Positions 36,705 through 45,895 are shown, counted from the stretch's first letter. The stretch: DNA of 64,000 nt from Catenovulum adriaticum (GCF_026725475.1 NZ_CP109966.1:496001-560000); one strand, 5' to 3'. A program made the numbers and translations. Notes: a model not told the origin generated them from the letters alone.

Positions 36705-38714
36705 GTGGATGAGTTCAATACCAGCTATCAGTTAGGCGACTGTGTTTTTCACCCACATCTCAATACATTGAGCAAACAACACCAGAAGATTTCACTCGAA
36801 CCTAAAACCAGCGGGGTATTACTGCAACTTATTAAACAATATCCAAATATCGTCACAGTTGACGATTTAAATAAAAACGTATGGCCCGAAACCATAGTGT
36901 CTAATCAATCTGTACAACGTAATATTTCAATTTTACGCAAAGCGCTGGGTAAAACCGAATCAACTACGGGCTATATTAAAACCATATCCAAACGCGGTTA
37001 TATGTTAGTTGTCCCGCCAACTCGATTAGAAGCCACCCCGTTGAAGCCTGCTTTAAATATTTTTAGTTTGATTAAACCGCATATGATTTGGCTATTAAGT
37101 ATTTTAAGCTTAATCCTTGTCGCTTTTTTATTGATTAGCTTTTCCAGCAAAAACAGCAATGAAATAAGCGACGCGTCTGCAAGCGACGTTGTCTATTTAA
37201 ACGCACAACATCCAACTTGTATTGCTTCAGTAAATTTAAATTCAAATAACCTCAGCCTAATTTTAAAAAATTGGCGTAATGAAAAAACAGCGACTTATTT
37301 ACTAAGCAATAATCATTATTTTGGAAGGGAGTTTCAACTTGTTTGGTCGCCTAATTTTAACCGGTTAGTCGTCGGCTGGTTTGATAATCAATCGCGGTTG
37401 CAAATGTTTAATATAGATACAGCCTGCGACAAGATAAATCTAGATTCAAACCTGCTTGCTGATGATACGTATAGATACGATACACTCGCTTGGTTAGACG
37501 AAAACAAACTGATTGTCAGTCGCACGTTACATGGAGAGTTGTTTTATCAGTTAGATCAATTAGATGTAAAAAATGGGAAAATAACGCCCTATATAGAATC
37601 AAAACACCAAATTCGGCATTTTGCGGTTAATTCAAAATATTTGTCTTTCGTAATAAAAGACAACAAACAGTTTTTAATTCAAGTACTGGATAAAAAATCG
37701 CACAAACCAATTACCACTTTTGCCAGCTTGCAGCCAGCTGTCTCGATGCAATGGCGTAACGAAGATGATTTATGGGTACTGCACCAAGACAATGCCATAT
37801 ATCGCTATTCGTTAAATGGTCAAAAACAAAAACTTCGCCATTCATTACCTTATAACAGCCAACCGGTACATATTTCGTATAACCAAACGCGGCAAGCATT
37901 GTTGATATTGTCACATCAAAAAAACCAGCAAATTGAGATAGTTAATATAAAACAGCAAAAACAATCTCAGGTTGCCCCAAACTATGGCGATCAAACTGAT
38001 GCTTCATTGTCCAATGAGCAAGGTAAAATAGCATTTGTGTCCAATGCGAATGGTCACAACCAAGTATTTTTGTTGGATAAAAAACTGACGCCTAAACAAC
38101 TAACTTATTTTAATTCGGCGCTGAATATTTCTCATCTCAGTTGGAGTAATGACGACAGCAAGTTGTTATTCAAAGCAGATGACAGTGTTTACTTATACCA
38201 AATTAACAACGCCCATTTAACTAAATTGATTACGGCTAATTTACTGAAGAAACCATTGGGCTTTATAAACGATGCAACAACATTCGTATACGCTGATGAC
38301 AATACAGAGCGCACGCGTTTTTGGCAACAATCGCTTATTAACGGTGACAAAAAATTGCTTGATATTCCATTTGATAGCCAGTTGGTTTTTAACGCTGAGC
38401 ATCTTTTTTACCATCCCCGCAATAGCTCAAGTCTATATTCCATCCAAGCAGGTAGAGCTGATGAAATCGAAAGCGACTTTCCAACCAAGGCGACGTTAAT
38501 TGATGCTGACGATCAGTGTATCTATTACAAAAAGAATATACATGCGCATATGCGCAGTATCTATTGTTATCAATTAACCCAAAAAACCCATCATTTAGTT
38601 TTAGACAGATTAAAATACATAGGTGAAGTGTTGGCAATCAAGCGCACTAAAGCCGTGATTTTAAATACTCAATTACAGCAATCGAATATCACTATGATTA
38701 GCTTAGAGCATTAG
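36705..38714 (+). CDS. CadC-like membrane-bound winged-helix regulator with periplasmic propeller
   Basis: One-component sensor of 669 residues. Residues 8-104 form an OmpR/CadC-type winged helix (DLNKNVWPETIVSNQSVQRN, then ISILRKALG and YIKTISKRGYMLV). A single transmembrane segment spans about 127-147, and the remaining 520 residues face the periplasm and look like a TolB/WD40-type beta-propeller (GKIAFVSNANGHNQVFLLD). There is no phosphorylatable receiver domain. It could sense oligosaccharides in the periplasm and activate the divergent GH43 operon directly; that is inference from layout. The start is GTG 36705 with GAGG seven bases upstream. The 990-bp repeat begins seven bases after its stop codon. 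Confidence 0.87.
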   Translation: MDEFNTSYQLGDCVFHPHLNTLSKQHQKISLEPKTSGVLLQLIKQYPNIVTVDDLNKNVWPETIVSNQSVQRNISILRKALGKTESTTGYIKTISKRGYMLVVPPTRLEATPLKPALNIFSLIKPHMIWLLSILSLILVAFLLISFSSKNSNEISDASASDVVYLNAQHPTCIASVNLNSNNLSLILKNWRNEKTATYLLSNNHYFGREFQLVWSPNFNRLVVGWFDNQSRLQMFNIDTACDKINLDSNLLADDTYRYDTLAWLDENKLIVSRTLHGELFYQLDQLDVKNGKITPYIESKHQIRHFAVNSKYLSFVIKDNKQFLIQVLDKKSHKPITTFASLQPAVSMQWRNEDDLWVLHQDNAIYRYSLNGQKQKLRHSLPYNSQPVHISYNQTRQALLILSHQKNQQIEIVNIKQQKQSQVAPNYGDQTDASLSNEQGKIAFVSNANGHNQVFLLDKKLTPKQLTYFNSALNISHLSWSNDDSKLLFKADDSVYLYQINNAHLTKLITANLLKKPLGFINDATTFVYADDNTERTRFWQQSLINGDKKLLDIPFDSQLVFNAEHLFYHPRNSSSLYSIQAGRADEIESDFPTKATLIDADDQCIYYKKNIHAHMRSIYCYQLTQKTHHLVLDRLKYIGEVLAIKRTKAVILNTQLQQSNITMISLEH

Positions 38715-38793
38715 TGCCTTTGGACCTATTGAGCGGTTTTAGGGTTAATTAGGCACAAAATGTCATCTCAAACAGCGTGTTAATCAAATACTA

Positions 38794-38808
38794 TTTAATT
38801 GTAATACA
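38794..38808 (+). promoter_or_regulatory. Candidate operator (copy C1)
   Basis: The reverse complement reads TGTATTACAATTAAA and matches the core of copies A and B. It contains the TGT-NNN-ACA pattern of FCD-type GntR operators. It lies 26 bases upstream of the DUF1080 start. Confidence 0.4.
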
Positions 38809-38834
38809 TTATCAATTATAACAGGTGAGCGGAT

Positions 38835-39653
38835 ATGAAACCCTCGATTAACAGTCTGATCTTAATCACGTCGCTGAGTACAAACACAGTTTTAGCGGCA
38901 CAATGGCAAAGTTTATTTAACGGTAAAGACTTAAGCGGCTGGAATGCCAGCTTGATTAAAAATGCTCAACCGGGCGATAAAGCCGAAGATTATTTTGTCG
39001 TAAAGAACGGCGTTATTCATGTATATGCTGGCAAACCGCATGGCAGCCAACAAGCGTTTGCGGCCATCACAACTAAACAGCGCTTTAAAAATTATCATTT
39101 GTCACTTGAGTATAAATGGGGTGAAGCCAAATTTGAGCCCAGATTAAACCTGTTAAAGGATGCCGGCTTGTTGTATCACGTACATGGCAAAGGTAAACCT
39201 GCTTGGCCATTGAGTATGGAAAGCCAAATTCAACAAGGCGAAAGTGGTGATGCCTATGCAATTGGTACACAAATGAGTGCATGGCTAAAACCTAATTCAT
39301 TAGTTATCAACCCAAAAGGCACAGTAACTTACTACGAATACAACCCATACTATCCAGTGCAAGATTTTTTACCCATTGGCAAACCGGATAAAATTACCCG
39401 TATAAAACAAGTTAACGATGCTGAAATTGACGGCTGGAACACCATGGAAATTATTGTGCGAGAAGATCAAGCGATTCATATTGTTAATGGTGTTGTTAAT
39501 ATGCGTATTGGCAACTTTAAAAAATGGGATTACCAGAACCGTCATTGGCAACCACTGACCGAAGGCAAAATTTTATTACAGGCCGAAGGCGCAGAAGTAT
39601 TTTATCGCAATATTAAAATTAAGACTTTAAATGAGGTAGAGACCAAATACTGA
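38835..39653 (+). CDS. DUF1080 (3-keto-disaccharide hydrolase-like) protein, copy 1
   Basis: Exported protein of 272 residues (signal to about TVLAA). It shows the DUF1080 concanavalin-like beta-sandwich pattern: WQSLFNGKDLSGWNASL, YFVVKNGVIHVYAG, TTKQRFKNYHLSLEYKWGEA, DAGLLYHVHG, ESQIQQGESGDAYAIG and WNTMEIIVREDQAIHIVNG. DUF1080 members have been linked to cleavage of 3-keto-glycosides. AGGTGAG precedes ATG 38835. The gene lies inside a near-perfect 990-bp repeat; the second copy at 59600-60418 differs only at residue 43 (Ala here, Val there) in protein. It is downstream of the CadC-like regulator on the same strand but has its own upstream element. Confidence 0.85.
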   Translation: MKPSINSLILITSLSTNTVLAAQWQSLFNGKDLSGWNASLIKNAQPGDKAEDYFVVKNGVIHVYAGKPHGSQQAFAAITTKQRFKNYHLSLEYKWGEAKFEPRLNLLKDAGLLYHVHGKGKPAWPLSMESQIQQGESGDAYAIGTQMSAWLKPNSLVINPKGTVTYYEYNPYYPVQDFLPIGKPDKITRIKQVNDAEIDGWNTMEIIVREDQAIHIVNGVVNMRIGNFKKWDYQNRHWQPLTEGKILLQAEGAEVFYRNIKIKTLNEVETKY

Positions 39654-39696
39654 TTGGATAAACTGGGCTGGGTATTACCTTCCAATAATTTAAAAC

Positions 39697-39759
39697 ATGA
39701 ATTGTCCAGCCGGACAATGGCTGGCTTTAGAAGTTAAAGAAAAATGGCAAGAAGTTTAA
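39697..39759 (+). other. Possible 20-codon coding remnant with local palindromes
   Basis: ATG 39697 to TAA 39757 reads CPAGQWLALEVKEKWQEV, which looks like a helical protein end, but no ribosome binding site is seen. It spans the right edge of repeat copy 1. The overlapping palindromes ATTGTCC/GGACAAT and CCAGCC/GGCTGG sit at the junction. It may be the tail of a lost gene. Confidence 0.25.
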
Positions 39760-39781
39760 AAACACAGAGCTAAAGAACAAC

Positions 39782-39809
39782 AGCCACTTGCTAACAAGCA
39801 AGTGGCTTT
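39782..39809. terminator. Bidirectional terminator hairpin
   Basis: A perfect 11-bp stem AGCCACTTGCT (39782-39792) pairs with AGCAAGTGGCT (39797-39807), with 4-base loop and TT after it. It lies between the DUF1080 gene and the convergent GH93-like gene. Confidence 0.7.
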
Positions 39810-39841
39810 CGACTACTCAACAAAATAACAAGTAGGCTGAA

Positions 39842-41800
39842 TTAAAACGCGCTTAACGACCAGCGCTGGCAATCACCGCCTAACCATTGCCAAGTCTGTA
39901 CATTAGCACCATCAGCAGTGGAACAAGCATTGACATCTAACACCTTGCCACCATTTTTTGAGAATATTTTATAAAAGCCACTTTCAACCTCTTCAAATCC
40001 CCACTTTTGACAATCCGCATTAGCTGTTGTCCATTGTTGAACATTCTGCCCATTGACAGCTAAACAGCCATCGACGTCTAATGCCATATTGCTATGTTTA
40101 GAAATGATTTGATAAAAACCATCAGAAGTTGCATCAAGAATCCAACGCTGACAATTAGCACCACTCCAAGGCCATTGCTGCACATTATCACCCGCTGTTG
40201 TACCACAACCAGCAACGTCTAATACCTTATTGCTGTTTTTTGAGGTAATGCTGTATTCACCGCTATTAATTGCATTTGGGCTAACAGGCTCTAACTTCCA
40301 TTGTTGGCAATCACCAGCTAACCATTGCCACTGCTGCACGTTTTGCCCATCAGAACTTGAACAAGCATCAACATCCAATACTAGGCCTGAGTTTTTATTG
40401 ACTAAACGGAAATAATCACCACCAACAGGTTCTATTTTCCATTTCTGACAATCTGCATCATTCCACGGATACTGTTGAACATTACCACCATTGCTGGTGC
40501 TGCAGGCATTCACTTCCAACGCTTGGCCGCTATTAATCGAGGTGATTTTGTAGTCGCCGTTGCCTAAATATTCAAGATCCCAGCGCTGACATTCACCACC
40601 TGTCCAAGGCCATTGTTGCACATTCGCAGCGCTCGCTGTTGAACAACCATTTACATCTAAAGCTTTACCACTATGTTTAGCCACAAGTCGGTAAGCGCCT
40701 TCACTAACCGGCATATTAAACGCGCCAATATCTGAATACATACGACACTCTTTGTTGGTCATATGAATAATTTCATTACCATTTAAACGCGGTAAAAACT
40801 GCGGGCTATAACTGTTACATGGGTTAGTGCCATCACTCGGCACAAATAAAGGTGCCGCGCGCTCTGCCCATAAACCATCACCATTGCTGCTGTTTACCAT
40901 ATAAACACTATGCTGTTTATATACATCATTATTAGCTGAATCTCTTAACACCTGAGCACCAACAACCAGCTCACCATTCGCTGTGCCATTGTCAATCCAA
41001 GTGATGGTTGGTGCATGAGAGAAGTGATGACCAGAAACAGATTCAATTCGAGTGCCCGGATGCGACACTGTGCCCCAATTTAAACCATCACTTGATTTTT
41101 TATAGAAGGTATCGCAATTGTAAGTAGAGCCACATATTTCGTACACCATCACATAATCGCCATTTGGTAGCTGGGTTATGGTCGGCATGCCTGGGCGTTG
41201 AATGGTATCATTCATTGCTACATCAATGACTTCACTCCCCCAAGTAACTCCACCGTCCGTGGAAATTTTATGTGCGATTAATTGGTTGTAACCATTACCT
41301 TTATGCTCTTCGCTGGCGTAATACATAACTAAACGACCATAGTCATCAATTATAAATTCGGCTTCCCATAAGCCAGTGGCGCCAGAGACAGGCGAGGATA
41401 AATAACTCCAACTTTGCCCTTGGTCGGTACTTTTATATATTTTGATTTCACGACTTGCTGGCGGTGTGCCATTGTGTGCAGACACAGCCCAAAACAAAGT
41501 ACCTGCAGTCGTTGAGCCCATATTTACCGGCATTTCATACAATTCACTGCAACAGGTATTGGCAAAACCGTTTTCGTTGATGGTGGCGATTTTGCTCCAA
41601 CTTTGTCCGTCGTCTGTGCTTTTATAAATGTAACCAGCGCTGATAACATCAAAGCTGGCAATAATTGTGTTGTTGGCAGCACCATTGTGTGCAAGCCTAA
41701 CCATGCGCGGATAAAACGAAGTTTCATCCTCAAACAATACTTCTGCTGCTTGTGCTTGAGCAAACAACAATATAGCTAAAAAACCCATTATTCTTTTCAT
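39842..41800 (-). CDS. Sialidase-fold (GH93-like) enzyme with two CBM13 trefoils
   Basis: Exported protein of 652 residues; signal to FAQAQA. The first 370 residues form a six-bladed propeller with Asp-box repeats (STDDGQSWSKI, STDQGQSWSYL, STDGGVTWGSE) as in GH33/GH93. With arabinose genes around, exo-arabinanase (GH93-like) is more likely than sialidase. Residues about 378-652 hold six ricin-type repeats, each with LDV/LEV plus NVQQW/QTW and a C-Q-R/K/Q-W ending. They make two beta-trefoil CBM13 modules that bind polysaccharide. The Cys pairs in each repeat suggest disulfides and extracellular location. It is separated from the upstream operon by a strong terminator, so it is probably transcribed alone. 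Confidence 0.8.
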   Translation of the reverse strand: MKRIMGFLAILLFAQAQAAEVLFEDETSFYPRMVRLAHNGAANNTIIASFDVISAGYIYKSTDDGQSWSKIATINENGFANTCCSELYEMPVNMGSTTAGTLFWAVSAHNGTPPASREIKIYKSTDQGQSWSYLSSPVSGATGLWEAEFIIDDYGRLVMYYASEEHKGNGYNQLIAHKISTDGGVTWGSEVIDVAMNDTIQRPGMPTITQLPNGDYVMVYEICGSTYNCDTFYKKSSDGLNWGTVSHPGTRIESVSGHHFSHAPTITWIDNGTANGELVVGAQVLRDSANNDVYKQHSVYMVNSSNGDGLWAERAAPLFVPSDGTNPCNSYSPQFLPRLNGNEIIHMTNKECRMYSDIGAFNMPVSEGAYRLVAKHSGKALDVNGCSTASAANVQQWPWTGGECQRWDLEYLGNGDYKITSINSGQALEVNACSTSNGGNVQQYPWNDADCQKWKIEPVGGDYFRLVNKNSGLVLDVDACSSSDGQNVQQWQWLAGDCQQWKLEPVSPNAINSGEYSITSKNSNKVLDVAGCGTTAGDNVQQWPWSGANCQRWILDATSDGFYQIISKHSNMALDVDGCLAVNGQNVQQWTTANADCQKWGFEEVESGFYKIFSKNGGKVLDVNACSTADGANVQTWQWLGGDCQRWSLSAF

Positions 41801-41904
41801 AGTGTTTTACCTTAATTAATTAAATTTAAATTTCAGACTGTTCCCCCAATAGAAATTTATTTAAGAATGGCCACCTCCTTATCTTCAGGTTAAATAAACA
41901 AATT

Positions 41905-41951
41905 TTGCGCGCACAAAAGCACAGTACAAAATCAATGATTTTGTACTGTGC
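41905..41951 (-). terminator. Strong terminator at end of the receptor-GH operon
   Basis: GCACAGTACAAAATCA (41919-41934) and TGATTTTGTACTGTGC (41936-41951) form a perfect 16-bp inverted repeat around one base. On the minus strand it is followed by TTTTGTG. It lies 36 bases past the stop of the GH93-like lipoprotein gene. Confidence 0.75.
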
Positions 41952-41987
41952 TTGATTACAAGGTTTAAATTAGAGTTGTTAGAAGGG

Positions 41988-43223
41988 TTAGTTGCGAGTT
42001 ATCTTGCCTTTCACAACATAAATACCGTTTGGTGTGCTTGCATCACCGGTATTAATCGAGCTAGTGGCAATAATAGTATCTTGGTCAATTACGGTAACCG
42101 CATTCCACAAAGACTCACCATCTTCTTTAACTAAATCTGTTGTGAATGGTGTAGTTGGATAAGCAAAATTACGCGCCTGAGCATCACCCATATATACACG
42201 CATAAACGCCAGAGTGCCTTTGCGACATTGTGATGTTTGGGTAGATAATATAGTTTCACCCGTTGGTAGCTGTGCAATATAAGGTGCACCCGCATAAATA
42301 CCATGATCAAGCTGAGCGGCTGGTGCTAACGCATGTTCACGCTGCGAACTATTAGCATCAACCACACCTGACATCCAATTATCCGCTAAGTTACTGCGAA
42401 TAGTCACAGGCTTAAATTCACCCGCAATACCATTATCTTCAATTGCAAAAACAATTTCTGACTGGTCATTGAGTAAAATTGGCACAGGCATACCATCACG
42501 ACTACCTTGGCGATACGACAGAGTTTCGACATCACCCCAAGTAACACCATTATCAAACGAACGTTTCATGCTAATTTCTTGGTCATGGCTAGTGCCACCA
42601 AACGGAAATTCGTTGGCGAAATAAATTTGTAATTCCCCCGATGGCAACTGCAAAAATGCTGGTTCCCACACTCCTTGATCAAACTTGTTTGCCGCTGCGA
42701 AAATCAGCTGTTCAGCTTGCCAACTACTGCCTTTATCGTAGGAGATAGCCAGCTTAATTTGGAAGGTTTCAGCGCCATTGTCTACTTTAGGCCTAGCATT
42801 CCAACCATATACCCAACTGCCATCTGCCAGCTCAATAAATTCAGCATTAGTGTAGTTATATAAATCGCCGCCACTAGCAACAGTTTGTTCAGCTTGCCAA
42901 GTATCACCATTGTCATCACTAACCCGATAAACCACAGCTGGGCCGTCGCTATAAACTAAAATAAGTCGACCGTCAGCCAATTTATGTATACGCGAATACA
43001 CCCCAGAATTAACAAACTGTACTGTGTCTTGTAACCAGTCGATTTGAATATTGGCCGCTTGTTCAGCATTGGTAAAAGTATCGAGTTCACACTGCTGTTG
43101 TACTGTTAATTGATTGCCGTTATCAGGCAATTGAGTTTCAGGATCTGCCGAACCAGAAGAGCTGCTACAAGCGGCTACTGTAGCTGTTAGTAACAATGCG
43201 ATTAATGTTTTATTGGTAGTCAT
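41988..43223 (-). CDS. Sialidase-fold (GH93-like) lipoprotein
   Basis: Lipoprotein of 411 residues (lipobox TVAACSSSSG) with a propeller of Asp-box-like repeats: VSDDNGDTWQAEQ, SYDKGSSWQAEQL and SFDNGVTWGDVE. The DNGIAGEFKPVTIRSN and WEPAFLQLPSGELQIYFANE segments are shared with GH93-type exo-arabinanases rather than classical sialidases (no RIP motif seen). The start is ATG 43223 with GAGG six bases upstream; an in-frame TTG 12 bases earlier lies before that site. It is the last gene of the operon TonB receptor-GH43-GH2-GH43-galM. Activity on alpha-1,5-arabinan is inferred. Confidence 0.75.
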   Translation of the reverse strand: MTTNKTLIALLLTATVAACSSSSGSADPETQLPDNGNQLTVQQQCELDTFTNAEQAANIQIDWLQDTVQFVNSGVYSRIHKLADGRLILVYSDGPAVVYRVSDDNGDTWQAEQTVASGGDLYNYTNAEFIELADGSWVYGWNARPKVDNGAETFQIKLAISYDKGSSWQAEQLIFAAANKFDQGVWEPAFLQLPSGELQIYFANEFPFGGTSHDQEISMKRSFDNGVTWGDVETLSYRQGSRDGMPVPILLNDQSEIVFAIEDNGIAGEFKPVTIRSNLADNWMSGVVDANSSQREHALAPAAQLDHGIYAGAPYIAQLPTGETILSTQTSQCRKGTLAFMRVYMGDAQARNFAYPTTPFTTDLVKEDGESLWNAVTVIDQDTIIATSSINTGDASTPNGIYVVKGKITRN

Positions 43224-43235
43224 GTAATGCCTCAA

Positions 43236-44414
43236 TTATTTAACGCTAAACTTGTAGCTTGAAATGGTGTGATAAGTATCGCCCGGCACTAATAAAGTCG
43301 ACGGGAAACTAGCTTGATTTGGGCTATCAGGGTAATGCTGAGGTTCAAGCGCTAAGCCATAACGAAACTTAACTGGCTGGCCGTTTTTGCCCAACATAGT
43401 GCCGTCCATAAAATTACCCGAGTAAAACTGGATAGCTGGCTCTTGGGTATAAATTTCTAACAAACGGCCGCTGACAGGATCGTGCAAACTCACCTGATTT
43501 TTTAAACTGCCGTCGTAGTCAGTAAATACCCAATTGTGATCGTAACCACCATGTTGTTTGTCAACCCCACCGCCGTATCTAAGCTGCTTATTCGGTTGGC
43601 GGATATCTCGGCCTATTTTTTTAGCCGAGGTAAAATCAAATGGCGTCCCAACTACAGGTTCAAGCTCGCCAGTTGGTATTAAATATTGATCAACTGGGGT
43701 GATTTTATTAGCGTTAATCTGCAACACATGCTGTTCAATGTCCGTTTGCATATCACCAGATAAATTAAAATAAGTATGCGAAGTTAAATTCACATGAGTC
43801 TTTTTATCTGTGGTCGCAAAGTATTCAAACTGCAATTCATTATCATCAGATAAAGTGATGTTGAGTTTTATCTGCAAGTTGCCCGGATAACCCTCTTCAC
43901 CATCTTTCGATAGATAACTTAGTTGCACACCATTTTCGATTAACTCACTTTGCCAAAGCCTTTTGTGTAAACCTTTAAAACCACCGTGCAGTTGATTGAT
44001 ATCTTTATTCGCACCACCATCATTGGCCGATAACTGGTAAGTTTGTCCGTCAATGCTGAATTGTGCTTTGCCAATACGATTACCAAAACGCCCTACAATT
44101 GGCCCTGCATAACAACAGTCGTTGTAATATTCATCCCAACTATCGTAGCCAACCAAGACATCAGCAAATTCCCCCTTGCGATCAGCCACGATAATCGACT
44201 GAATATAACCGCCCCAATCAGACAATTTAACTGTCATACCTTGGCTATTTTTCAGCGTATATAAATGCACAGTTTGCTTATCCGCTTCACCCCATTTTTC
44301 AGCTGAAACTTCAACGCCAGATAAAGATTGATTTACCTTAGCTTGATGACAGGCACTCAACAACAGCGTACTCATGCAAGCGAGCGCCAAACTTGTTTTA
44401 TTTGTTTTAAACAT
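43236..44414 (-). CDS. galM: Aldose 1-epimerase, lipoprotein
   Basis: Exported mutarotase of 392 residues, lipobox LLLSAC. It parallels the gene at 29822-30985 along its length: GPIVGRFGNRIGKAQF, LHGGFKGLHKRLW, LTSHTYFNLSGDM (His), GGYDHNWVFTDYDG and LALEPQHYPDSPN (Glu). ATG 44414 follows the GH43 stop by two bases with GGAG upstream, indicating translational coupling. Within this operon it probably equilibrates anomers of sugar freed by the adjacent hydrolases. Confidence 0.94.
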   Translation of the reverse strand: MFKTNKTSLALACMSTLLLSACHQAKVNQSLSGVEVSAEKWGEADKQTVHLYTLKNSQGMTVKLSDWGGYIQSIIVADRKGEFADVLVGYDSWDEYYNDCCYAGPIVGRFGNRIGKAQFSIDGQTYQLSANDGGANKDINQLHGGFKGLHKRLWQSELIENGVQLSYLSKDGEEGYPGNLQIKLNITLSDDNELQFEYFATTDKKTHVNLTSHTYFNLSGDMQTDIEQHVLQINANKITPVDQYLIPTGELEPVVGTPFDFTSAKKIGRDIRQPNKQLRYGGGVDKQHGGYDHNWVFTDYDGSLKNQVSLHDPVSGRLLEIYTQEPAIQFYSGNFMDGTMLGKNGQPVKFRYGLALEPQHYPDSPNQASFPSTLLVPGDTYHTISSYKFSVK

Positions 44415-44416
44415 AA

Positions 44417-45895
44417 TTACTGCTCCACTACACCGCTAGGCAGAGGCTGAGGTGTAACAGTTGGCCCCCAAGTTTGTAAAATATCAGGGCCATTTGTTAG
44501 TGGTACAAAACGCATACGGTCGATTGAAATTTTGCGTGGTTCAGTTTGGGTTAAGCTGTAATGTTGGTGATAAACCACAAACCATTCTTTACCGTCAGGT
44601 GATTTAGCTAAACTATGATGGGCAGTGCCATGCGCATAAGTGGTCGACTTCATAATTGGATTACCTGAATATTTTTTCCACGGCCCCAATGGGTGTTCAG
44701 CTACCGCATAACCAATTGAATAATGTGGGCTTTCAAAATGGCTACCCGAATAAGTCATGTAATAGTAGCCCTTGTGTTTAATCACAACTGCACCTTCTGC
44801 AACATTCGCCATATGGGTTTCCCACGGCTCTACTGGTGCAATTAAATGTGTCATAGTCGATTGTTTTACCGACATCATGTCGTCATTTAGCTCAGCACCC
44901 CATAAGTGGTTACCATTGTCGAAACTAACGTAGTAGAAATAACGTTTGCCGTCGTCATCGGTAAATACATGCGCATCAATTTTGATTGAATCAGGTTGCA
45001 TAGGCTGTTGGACTTTTTGCACAAATGGCCCCATAGGTGAGTCGGAAGTTGCAACTGCAATACGCTCATCCACCGCGTAATACATATAAAATTTGCCGTC
45101 TTTCTCAACTACATCTGGTGCCCAATGACGTGAAGTGCCCCACGAATCTTCGTTTTTTAAAACAAAACCTTGGTCTTGCCAATTCACTAAATCTTTAGAG
45201 GTATACAAACGAATGCCCCGACGCATCATTGGAAAATCTGGCGTGTAGGTACAATAAGCGTAATAAGTTGATTGATAAGTTAATAAACCCGGATCAGCAC
45301 AGTTTAATTGCACAGGGTTAGTATAAGTAACCAACTCATTTTTTGGTTGGTAATCTGTTACTTCAACATTGCGGATTTGCGCATCATCCGAAGTTGAAAA
45401 TAAACCGAGTTGGCCTGAGCTATAGCTATTATCAACCGCGTCATACATAGGATAAGCATCCGAGCGAATAACTTGGTCGTCGATATATAAAACAAAGTGG
45501 TTATTGCGCACCAACAGCTTGAGTTTGTACCACTTGTTTTTATCCACTTTAAAATTCTTTTCAGTAATTGTTTTATCTGTTGTGGCTAAAAAGACACTTT
45601 GTTTAGCTGTATCTAAGCCTGTGGTGTAACCCGGTTGTCCCGCAAATGAACGAAAGATTAAACCGGCTCTGCCGCTGTCATTGAGTTTTATTTCGGCGCT
45701 TACTTGGTAAGACGCTCTTTCTTCAGCCAATAACAATTGAGCTTGAGATTGGTGTTTTACTTTTTTACTCACTTGCTGCTTTTGCCCATCTATTCTGATG
45801 TCACTCACTTTGAGCTGCGCAGCCTGTACACTTGCGACTAAACCAACTAAACCTAAAGCTGCTAACACATTTTTTGTAATTGTATGGAGTTTCAT
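44417..45895 (-). CDS. GH43 glycoside hydrolase with N-terminal LamG/DUF1080-like module
   Basis: Exported enzyme of 492 residues with signal to SVQAA. Residues about 28-182 form a beta-sandwich of the concanavalin or DUF1080 type (RAGLIFRSFAGQPGYTTGLD, then KWYKLKLLVRNNHFVLYIDD), probably sugar binding. The GH43 propeller starts near 190, with Asp201 (NCADPGLL), Asp308 (IKIDAHVFTDDDGKRYFYY) and Glu368 (NVAEGAVVIKHKGYYYMTYS) as the catalytic set. An accessory module before the catalytic domain distinguishes it from the other GH43 genes here. It is third in the operon and tightly followed by galM. Arabinosidase or galactosidase activity is possible. Confidence 0.9.
   Translation of the reverse strand: MKLHTITKNVLAALGLVGLVASVQAAQLKVSDIRIDGQKQQVSKKVKHQSQAQLLLAEERASYQVSAEIKLNDSGRAGLIFRSFAGQPGYTTGLDTAKQSVFLATTDKTITEKNFKVDKNKWYKLKLLVRNNHFVLYIDDQVIRSDAYPMYDAVDNSYSSGQLGLFSTSDDAQIRNVEVTDYQPKNELVTYTNPVQLNCADPGLLTYQSTYYAYCTYTPDFPMMRRGIRLYTSKDLVNWQDQGFVLKNEDSWGTSRHWAPDVVEKDGKFYMYYAVDERIAVATSDSPMGPFVQKVQQPMQPDSIKIDAHVFTDDDGKRYFYYVSFDNGNHLWGAELNDDMMSVKQSTMTHLIAPVEPWETHMANVAEGAVVIKHKGYYYMTYSGSHFESPHYSIGYAVAEHPLGPWKKYSGNPIMKSTTYAHGTAHHSLAKSPDGKEWFVVYHQHYSLTQTEPRKISIDRMRFVPLTNGPDILQTWGPTVTPQPLPSGVVEQ

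Larger units (their letters stand above)
38722..39711 (+). repeat. 990-bp direct repeat, copy 1
   Basis: This block recurs at 59487-60476 in the same orientation with a constant offset of 20765 bases. By eye about ten substitutions separate the copies (roughly 99 percent identity), with no indel. It spans a promoter region, the whole DUF1080 gene and 58 bases after it. Flanking sequences differ on both sides. Confidence 0.95.

Noticed and set aside
39842..40670. Tandem repeats considered as a DNA-level repeat or CRISPR-like array
   Set aside because: Periodicity of about 46 codons with conserved LDV and QxW residues identifies protein-level ricin repeats; no identical DNA repeats with unique spacers.
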